Assembly: GCA_030617585.1 (NCBI GenBank) | Contig: JAUWVD010000021.1 | Coordinates: forward strand, 1 to 11,418 | Source: Candidatus Methanophagales archaeon | GTDB lineage: Archaea; Halobacteriota; Syntropharchaeia; Alkanophagales; Methanospirareceae | DNA length: 11,418 nt | Direction: 5' to 3' | Part shown: one piece after another, positions 6,788 through 11,418 of the stretch | Layout: the number at the start of each line of letters is the position of its first letter | Position numbering within the stretch: position 1 is the stretch's first letter | The notes under the pieces: generated by a model | Seen by the model: the letters and a program-made list of their open reading frames with translations, nothing else | Told to the model about the DNA's origin: nothing | Database searches by the model: none | Made by a program: the position numbers and the translations under genes

Positions 6788-8074
6788 ATGCGAATAGAAA
6801 GAGCACGTGGAACAAGGGATTTCATGCCCGCCGAAATGCGGAAAAGGCGGGTAATGGAAACGAAAATGCGTGATATAGCGGATAAATGGGGCTATGAAGA
6901 GATACGGACACCCTCCTTTGAGCGTGCAGAGCTATTCACACTCAAATCCGGCGAGGGTATCCTGAACGAGCTGTATGAATTCAAGGACAAAGGCGGGCGG
7001 CATTTAGCACTGAGACCTGAATTAACCGCACCTGTGACACGGATGTACGTTAACGAACTGAAGATGGCACCGAAACCAACAAAAGTCTATTACTTTGGTA
7101 ATTGTTTCAGATATGAAGAGCCGCAAAAGGCACGGTACCGTGAGTTCTGGCAGTTTGGAACTGAAATTATAGGCTCCGACAGGCCGGAATCGCAAGCGGA
7201 AATAATCGCACTCGCTTATTTTATCGCGAACTCATTAGGCGTAAAAGCAGAGCTTCATGTGGGTCATGTAGGGCTTATAAGAGAGGTATTACAAACTGCA
7301 AATGTGGTAGGGGACAGTATAAACCAGGTGATGCGATTGATAGACAAAGGAGAACGAGAATCCGTAATCGCGTTCTTGAGCGAGATAGGAACGAGGACTG
7401 AATTAATTGACGATTTGATCTATCTGATAGATCTAAGCGGTAAAAAAGCCTTACGGGAAGCACGAGATCGTAATATAATCGCTTCTGATAGCGACGCATT
7501 GACTGAATTGGAGCAGTTGCTGGAACTCCTTGAATATTACAACGTTGACTATACATTAAACCTGGGAATAGCACGAGGTTTGGATTATTACACGGGTATG
7601 GTATTTGAGATGTACGAAGCAGGAGGCAAGTTAGGGGCACAGAATCAGATATGTGGCGGTGGCTCGTATCGGCTAGCCGCTTTGTTCGGTGGTGATGACA
7701 CGCCTTCTACCGGCTTTGCCTTTGGCTTTGACCGACTGGCAGAGATCTATCCCCTAGAAGCAGATGATTTGAAGATTATCAAGGTGGTGGTGGTGCCGAT
7801 AAGAGCGAAAAAGGCAGATCCAAAAGTGACGAAAGAGGCGATAACAATAGCAACTACGCTGAGGGAGTTCTTCCACACATATATGGATGTGATGGGTAGA
7901 AGTATAAGCGCGCAATTGTCTTATGCCAATTCCATCCCGGCCTCATTTGCCGTGCTCGTGGGTAAAAAGGAAGTGGAAGAAGGTAAAGTAACATTAAGAA
8001 ATCTTGAGTCAGGGGAGCAGGAGAAACTGGGCATGGACGAATGTGTGGAACGGATAAAGAAAGGCGTGTTTTGA
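6788..8074 (+). CDS. hisS: Histidyl-tRNA synthetase
   Basis: HisS charges tRNA-His with histidine. The protein has 428 residues from the ATG at 6788. The class II motifs are in order: RGTRDFMP (7-14), ALRPELTAP (74-82), motif 2 FRYEEPQKARYREFWQFG (107-124), the histidine-specific ARGLDYYTG (262-270), GGGSYRLAALFGG (290-302) and motif 3 GFAFGFDRL (309-317). The anticodon-binding domain spans about 328-428. The frame stays open upstream to 6635, but that extension overlaps trpF on the other strand and adds a non-homologous hydrophobic segment, so 6788 is chosen; RGTRDFMP at residue 7 fits the family start. A GGGAAAGGCG stretch upstream may serve as a weak ribosome site. It converges with the EamA fragment, with 14 nt between the stops. 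Confidence 0.96.
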   Translation: MRIERARGTRDFMPAEMRKRRVMETKMRDIADKWGYEEIRTPSFERAELFTLKSGEGILNELYEFKDKGGRHLALRPELTAPVTRMYVNELKMAPKPTKVYYFGNCFRYEEPQKARYREFWQFGTEIIGSDRPESQAEIIALAYFIANSLGVKAELHVGHVGLIREVLQTANVVGDSINQVMRLIDKGERESVIAFLSEIGTRTELIDDLIYLIDLSGKKALREARDRNIIASDSDALTELEQLLELLEYYNVDYTLNLGIARGLDYYTGMVFEMYEAGGKLGAQNQICGGGSYRLAALFGGDDTPSTGFAFGFDRLAEIYPLEADDLKIIKVVVVPIRAKKADPKVTKEAITIATTLREFFHTYMDVMGRSISAQLSYANSIPASFAVLVGKKEVEEGKVTLRNLESGEQEKLGMDECVERIKKGVF

Positions 8075-8088
8075 ATGTGAGAAATAAA

Positions 8089-8676
8089 TTAGGATACAAT
8101 TAAATAAGACCCAATTAAAATTATAACGACTGAAATACCTTTGATAATCATTCCTTTCCGTTTCAAACTCTCATTTAGTAATTTGGGATAAAAAACAGTG
8201 AGCATTATGGCAAAGAGGAGCACAAAAAATGGCTGCGCTGATGGTATCGCACTCACCAGAGCGACATAGGTCCTGGAGATTGCATCGAAGTATAAAGCAA
8301 AACCTATGCAAACGATAGAACAGTTAATAAAGCAAAGCGCGTATATCTCCAAAGGGACCGGTTTTATATCGGCAATGAACTTTCTCCTGATCGCAGGTGA
8401 GAATAGTAGTATGGGTCTTACAATAAGCTCACCAAGCATGAGCCAGAATAGAAATGTCCAGAAATCTATATAGGAGAACATGTATTTCGCGATGACATCT
8501 TTGCCCGCCAGGATCAAATCTAGCGCTAGTATCAGTAGCAATGCGGGCGATAGTGCCATGTATTTGAGTTCGGATTTCCTAAAAGAGACTAAGATCGCAC
8601 TGAAGACCAGGAGCGCTATGCCCAGGATACTCGTTCTGATAAGCCTATCGGGAACAAGGTAAAATAAAGTCGGCAA
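8089..8676 (-). pseudogene. EamA/DMT-family transporter, N-terminally truncated (copy 1)
   Basis: This open frame of 195 codons lacks an ATG; the first possible start is TTG at 8676-8674, and an in-frame stop lies at 8709-8707. It holds about six membrane segments (roughly 16-32, 42-58, 72-92, 110-132, 136-161, 177-194). These correspond to the last helix of the first EamA repeat plus the whole second repeat. Family members normally have ten helices and about 280-300 residues, so roughly four helices are missing. DRLIRTSILGIALLVFSAI matches the usual repeat-1 end, and SAIPSAQPFFVLLF the core of repeat 2. A second, decayed copy lies at 10807-11291. The break near 8655 abuts the promoter of the M6 protease cassette. 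The frame is otherwise undamaged, so expression of a half-transporter cannot be excluded. Confidence 0.75.
8219..8644. repeat. Left member of a direct-repeat pair bracketing the M6 cassette
   Basis: The stretch from agcacaaaaaatggctg to tcgttctgataagc matches 10807-11239 collinearly and in the same orientation. The left ends of the two copies are 2588 bp apart. The repeat corresponds to the central part of the EamA gene. Confidence 0.85.
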
Positions 8677-8680
8677 AAAC

Positions 8681-8697
8681 CGAAAACTTTTTAAAGG
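8681..8697 (+). promoter_or_regulatory. BRE/TATA-like promoter of the M6 protease cassette
   Basis: The sequence cgaaaactttttaaagg has an archaeal BRE-like purine tract followed by a TATA-like TTTTTAAAG. The start point would fall near 8715-8720, leaving about 50 nt before the first small ORF and about 200 nt before the protease gene. It lies immediately to the right of the EamA homology. Confidence 0.4.
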
Positions 8698-8758
8698 GTC
8701 TGTTAGTTATACTAAATATGTGTAAGTTTATCTAATAGGTATTAAATAGAAATAGTGG

Positions 8759-8779
8759 AGATCCTACATGACCGGATCT
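8759..8779 (+). promoter_or_regulatory. Small inverted repeat in the cassette leader
   Basis: AGATCC and GGATCT are perfect 6-bp arms around a 9-nt loop that contains the ATG of the first small ORF (8768). A hairpin here could control access to that start codon. Stem length is short, so chance is possible. Confidence 0.25.
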
Positions 8780-8806
8780 TTAATGGGAGAGAGATGTAAA
8801 AAATGA
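8768..8806 (+). CDS. Possible 12-codon leader ORF (MTGSLMGERCKK)
   Basis: ATG at 8768 follows GTGGAG at about 7 nt, a fair ribosome site. The ORF ends AAA-AAA-TGA and its stop overlaps the ATG of the next ORF as ATGA. The run of six A residues before the stop is also a potential slippery site: a -1 slip would fuse this peptide directly to the 37-residue one. Very short, so it may not be a real gene. Confidence 0.25.
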   Translation: MTGSLMGERCKK

Positions 8807-8916
8807 GAAGAAAAATGAATGAGATGAGAGAAGAGACAGGTTTTAAGGAAGTAGGGCCAGCTAGAACAGAGGGCTTGGCACGAGCTAGAACCCTTGTACC
8901 GAAGGAGGTGAAATAG
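8803..8916 (+). CDS. Small 37-residue charged protein translationally coupled to the M6 protease
   Basis: ATG at 8803 follows gggagagag at about 9 nt spacing. The peptide starts MRRKMNEMREETGFKEVG and ends RTLVPKEVK. It is rich in Arg, Lys and Glu, with no membrane segment and no cysteine. Its last codons (AAG GAG GTG AAA TAG) are themselves the Shine-Dalgarno sequence of the protease gene, and only one base separates its stop from the protease ATG. This implies coupled translation. I recognise no family. It could be a leader controlling protease output, a protease partner or inhibitor, or a precursor peptide; none of these is shown by the sequence. Confidence 0.45.
   Translation: MRRKMNEMREETGFKEVGPARTEGLARARTLVPKEVK
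8902..8912 (+). promoter_or_regulatory. Near-perfect Shine-Dalgarno sequence of the M6 protease gene
   Basis: aaggaggtgaa lies 5 nt before the ATG at 8918 and is almost fully complementary to the 16S rRNA tail. It is far stronger than the ribosome sites of the neighbouring trp, hisS and caspase genes. It lies inside the end of the 37-codon ORF and fixes the protease start; an in-frame TGA at 8909-8911 excludes earlier starts. Confidence 0.8.
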
Positions 8917-8917
8917 C

Positions 8918-10780
8918 ATGAGTTCGATATTTGGAGAGACTTTGACCTTTGAACAGGAGGACGGACCTGACGTCAAACTGGTAGTCTCTGGCGATGAGTT
9001 CTACGCCCGTTATGAGAACGAGGACGGTTATACAGTTGTCTACGATTCCGACCTTGGATTGTACTGTTATGCCAATCTTATTAACGGCGAATTCGTCTCT
9101 AGCGGCGTGTCGCTGACACAGAGCCCACCAGCAGGAATACGACGGCATTTTAAAGAGTCGGGAAAAGTTCGTAACGCCAAATTCGAAGCGCGACATGCTC
9201 TGACGATCCCGCCACCAGACCCTTTCCTACCCCCTGGGACCATGAGGACCTTTGGAGCGAACAAGGGCTTGTTGGAAGGGCGTCGTGTCAACGAAGGAAA
9301 AGTTAAAGGCTTGACTATCATGGTCCAGTTTCAGAATGTCAAAAGTACGGTCACGACCGAGGAGGTCTCGGATATACTTAATGCTGAGGGATACACAGAA
9401 AGCGGAAACTTCTGCTCGGTCCGTGAATATTACCTCAAGATGTCCAACGGTAAACTCGATTATACCAATGAGGTGGTTGGCCCCATTACGCTGAACCATA
9501 GACGTCCGTATTATGTTCCAAACAAGTTGTTCAAAGAAGCTCTCGATGCCGTGGTTAATATGGGGATAGATCTCGCCCAGTTCGATTCCCGAGGGGAGGG
9601 CATAATCGATGCTCTGAGCTTCTTGTACGCAGGACAGACCCAATACGATGGCTGGTTGTGGCCACACAATCATGTCCTTGACCTCCAATACGGTAATATC
9701 AAAACCTATTTCTATATGATCTCCAGTCTGGGCAGGGCAAAATCGGACCTTAGCATCGGCACCTTCTGTCACGAGAACGGCCACATGCTTTGCCGTTTTC
9801 CTGATCTGTATGATTACGGGCAACGAGACGAGGATTTCGAGAAAAGTGCCGGATTTGGTCGCTACTGCCTTATGAGTTCGGGCAACCATAACAATCGGGG
9901 TCGAGCGCCATCACCCATATGTGCCTATCTGAGGAACTTAGTGGGCTGGTGCGATAATAAAATAGTGATCAACAAACCCGGCAAATATCAAGCGACACGT
10001 GGAGATTATGGGACTCTAATGGTATTCGAGACTGATAAGATGAACGAATACTTCATAGTGGAGAACCGGTCCGGGATTGATCTTGATGAGCACATACCCG
10101 CGAATGGTTTGGCTGTGTACCATTGCGATATATTAGGTTCCAACGAGTGGCAGGGAGGTAAGGCTTCTGAACACTATCAGTGTGGTCTGCTCCAGGCTGA
10201 CGGGCATTTGGACTTGGAGATCAATCAAAACTTCGGTGATGAGGGCGATATGTTCGGCAGAGTTGATGGAATTGCGTTGTCTCATTCCACAAAGCCTCAT
10301 TCAAGATTGTGGGACGGTTCAGATTCCGGGCTGGTTATATCAAAAATTAGTGAACCTGGCGCGGTCATAAGCTTTGTAGTAGGTCCAGCAGAAGCCGCCG
10401 TAAAGGTCGCCAGCAAAGAATCCGCCCCGAAATTGGACATTCCTGATGATGATCCCACTGGAGTGAGCGATACCATCGTAATAGAGGAAGAGGGCACGGT
10501 GCAAAAAGTCACGGTGAGTGTCGACATCAGCCACACCTACATCGGCGATTTGAGAGTTGAACTCTTTACACCGGCAGCTAAACAGACAATCCTGCACAAT
10601 CGTACTGGCCGAAGTCAAGATAACCTGATAATGACCTACGATTCCGAGTTCACTGCCGCTCTGGCTGCACTCGCAGGTCAATCGGTAAAGGGCAACTGGA
10701 TATTAAGGGTGACTGATCTGGCAGGAAGGGACGTAGGCAAGCTGAACAAGTGGAGTTTGAAGCTGGCATATTTAGGGTGA
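8918..10780 (+). CDS. M6-family zinc metalloprotease with C-terminal P/Homo B domain, no signal peptide
   Basis: The protein has 620 residues. Residues 1-75 resemble the propeptide-like N-terminal domain of M6 proteins (GDEFYARYENEDGYTVVYD). The catalytic domain spans about 128-400 with the zinc motif HENGH (His285, Glu286, His289) followed by RFPDLYDY (293-300); the downstream LMSSGNHN (318-325) is the likely Met-turn-like region. A linker (about 490-512, ending DIPDDDPTG) leads to a P (proprotein-convertase) domain at about 515-617, with GDLRVELFTP and the closing GNWILRVTD...LNKWSLKL. M6 enzymes are usually secreted, but there is no signal peptide and the start is fixed by an upstream in-frame stop, so it appears cytoplasmic or leaves by another route. 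It is coupled to a 37-codon ORF, ends in its own terminator, and is flanked by duplicated EamA fragments, which suggests acquisition by transfer. Substrate unknown. Confidence 0.88.
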   Translation: MSSIFGETLTFEQEDGPDVKLVVSGDEFYARYENEDGYTVVYDSDLGLYCYANLINGEFVSSGVSLTQSPPAGIRRHFKESGKVRNAKFEARHALTIPPPDPFLPPGTMRTFGANKGLLEGRRVNEGKVKGLTIMVQFQNVKSTVTTEEVSDILNAEGYTESGNFCSVREYYLKMSNGKLDYTNEVVGPITLNHRRPYYVPNKLFKEALDAVVNMGIDLAQFDSRGEGIIDALSFLYAGQTQYDGWLWPHNHVLDLQYGNIKTYFYMISSLGRAKSDLSIGTFCHENGHMLCRFPDLYDYGQRDEDFEKSAGFGRYCLMSSGNHNNRGRAPSPICAYLRNLVGWCDNKIVINKPGKYQATRGDYGTLMVFETDKMNEYFIVENRSGIDLDEHIPANGLAVYHCDILGSNEWQGGKASEHYQCGLLQADGHLDLEINQNFGDEGDMFGRVDGIALSHSTKPHSRLWDGSDSGLVISKISEPGAVISFVVGPAEAAVKVASKESAPKLDIPDDDPTGVSDTIVIEEEGTVQKVTVSVDISHTYIGDLRVELFTPAAKQTILHNRTGRSQDNLIMTYDSEFTAALAALAGQSVKGNWILRVTDLAGRDVGKLNKWSLKLAYLG

Positions 10781-10806
10781 GCACTATAAGTGCTCCCCTA
10801 TTTTTT
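10779..10806 (+). terminator. Intrinsic-type terminator overlapping the M6 protease stop codon
   Basis: GAGCACT-ATA-AGTGCTC is a perfect 7-bp stem with a 3-nt loop, beginning inside the TGA stop. It is followed by CCCTA and six T residues. Such hairpin-plus-T-tract terminators are typical of bacteria; archaea usually use T-tracts alone. The right-hand EamA homology begins at the next base. Confidence 0.75.
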
Positions 10807-11239
10807 AGCACAAAAAATGGCTGGACTGAAGGTATCGCACTTACCAGAGCGACATATGTCAAAGAAACGGCATCGAAGTATAAAACATAACCTATGCTAT
10901 GCAAACGATGGCACAGTTGATAAAGTAAAGCGTGTATATTCCCAAAGGGACCGGTTTTATATCTGCAACGAATTTTCTCCCGATTGCAGGTGAGAATATG
11001 AGTAGGGGTCTTACAATAAGTTCGCCAAGCATGAATCAGAATAGGAATGACCAGAAATCAATATATGAGAACAAGAATTTCGCGATGACCTCTTTGCCCG
11101 CTATGACAAAATCCAGAAACAGAATCAGTAGCAATGCGGGTGATAGCGCCATGTATCTAAGTTTGGATTTCCTAAAAGAGACTAAGATCGCACTGAAGAC
11201 CAGGGGCGCTATGCCCAGGATACTCGTTCTGTGATAAGC
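10807..11239. repeat. Right member of the direct-repeat pair bracketing the M6 cassette
   Basis: This matches 8219-8644 with small indels and scattered substitutions; the longest identical runs are near the right end (ggatttcctaaaagagacta and the following bases). It is the more decayed copy. Confidence 0.85.
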
Positions 11240-11291
11240 GCTCGCCAAGGAATATTGATGAGAAAAGGAGTACGAAAAGAGGCGAAGTCAT
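10807..11291 (-). pseudogene. Decayed EamA/DMT-family transporter fragment (copy 2)
   Basis: This is homologous to the EamA fragment at 8219-8644 in the same orientation, and extends further toward the N-terminus: MTSPLFVLLFSSIFLGERLS (from 11291) is a typical repeat-1 fourth-helix segment. The frame is broken several times. There is an indel at about 11231-11239 (extra tg relative to copy 1). A TGA at 11038-11036 replaces the Trp codon of copy 1. A 5-bp tandem duplication (ctatg) lies at 10892-10901. The C-terminal 40 or so residues are absent, cut exactly where the protease terminator ends. Upstream of 11291 no further EamA sequence is recognisable. By eye a 119-bp stretch differs from copy 1 at roughly one position in eight. 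Confidence 0.85.
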
Positions 11292-11327
11292 GGTTGATGA
11301 ACAGGAGAAGAAGAAAATGTAACGTAT

Positions 11328-11337
11328 CTTTTTATGT
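11328..11337 (+). promoter_or_regulatory. TATA-like box for the right-edge gene
   Basis: ctttttatgt lies about 45-54 nt upstream of the ATG at 11382. A start point 25 nt downstream, near 11358, leaves a leader of about 24 nt containing an aggtg ribosome site (11370-11374). Confidence 0.35.
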
Positions 11338-11381
11338 ATGAAAGAAAAAAAGATGTTTAGAGTGCAAATAGGTGCTAAATC

Positions 11382-11418
11382 ATGAAATTTATAAAATGGT
11401 TTGATGAGGTCGGAACAG
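11382..11418 (+). CDS. ppsA: Start of a probable phosphoenolpyruvate synthase (truncated by window end)
   Basis: Only 12 codons are present, reading MKFIKWFDEVGT. Phosphoenolpyruvate synthases commonly start with a short stretch ending in WFDELG or WFEELG before the GGKNASLGEM motif, so this N-terminus is suggestive. The enzyme converts pyruvate to PEP with ATP and feeds gluconeogenesis in archaea. The ribosome site aggtg lies 7 nt before the ATG. The call rests on a very short segment. Confidence 0.55.
   Translation, partial: MKFIKWFDEVGT

Noticed and set aside
6744..6797. 17-codon ORF with a strong AAGGAAGG site overlapping the hisS start
   Set aside because: The predicted hisS transcript start near 6736 would remove most of that ribosome site, and the peptide has no histidines or other leader-peptide signature.
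9227..9889. 220-codon minus-strand frame inside the M6 protease gene
   Set aside because: It is antisense to conserved protease sequence, including the zinc motif, and has no recognisable domain or start signal.
11258..11341. Short plus-strand ORF between the EamA remnant and ppsA
   Set aside because: The opposite strand here reads as EamA sequence (from 11291), so this is most likely a shadow of the pseudogene and promoter region.

Overview
The window looks like euryarchaeal chromosome. The evidence is TATA-box promoters 23-32 nt upstream of genes, a tRNA-Gln of archaeal layout, archaeal-type HisS and TrpB, a DUF3782-type coiled-coil/nuclease-fold protein, and a caspase fused to a NosD-type beta-helix. 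The gene mix resembles methanogen- or ANME-related Halobacteriota (for example Methanophagales); that placement is inference from families, not from a search.

Layout. Positions 1-104 (minus) hold the first 34 codons of a membrane protein resembling an archaeal M50 (site-2) peptidase, with its own TATA box. Positions 105-460 are non-coding and contain a 10-bp-periodic inverted repeat. A large secreted caspase/beta-helix protein (461-2890, minus) starts 7 nt after the 3' end of a tRNA-Gln(CUG) gene (2898-2970) and has no room for its own promoter. Next comes a minus-strand tryptophan operon: trpF (5973-6662), a coiled-coil PD-(D/E)XK protein (5081-5908), trpB (3845-5065) and trpA (3024-3848). 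trpB and trpA overlap at ATGA. hisS (6788-8074) diverges from trpF across a shared TATA region with an 18-bp palindrome that could regulate both directions.

The right third is an accessory segment. An M6-type metalloprotease with a C-terminal P (proprotein-convertase) domain (8918-10780, plus) has no signal peptide. It is preceded by two tiny, tightly coupled ORFs and followed by a hairpin/T-tract terminator overlapping its stop codon. This roughly 2.1-kb cassette is bracketed by two direct copies, about 430 bp each, of part of an EamA/DMT transporter gene. The left copy keeps the C-terminus but has lost the N-terminal half. The right copy extends further toward the N-terminus, has lost the C-terminus, and carries a nonsense codon and frameshifts. 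This is the pattern left when a circular molecule carrying an internal gene fragment integrates by a single crossover, or when recombination occurs between tandem paralogues. The window ends in the first 12 codons of a probable phosphoenolpyruvate synthase gene (11382 onward).

How the genes relate: trpF, trpB and trpA cover the isomerase step and the last step of tryptophan synthesis, while trpE, G, D and C are not in view. Divergent hisS places aminoacylation next to amino-acid biosynthesis. The two unrelated proteases, one secreted and one apparently cytoplasmic, and the M6 cassette are the parts most worth a second look.
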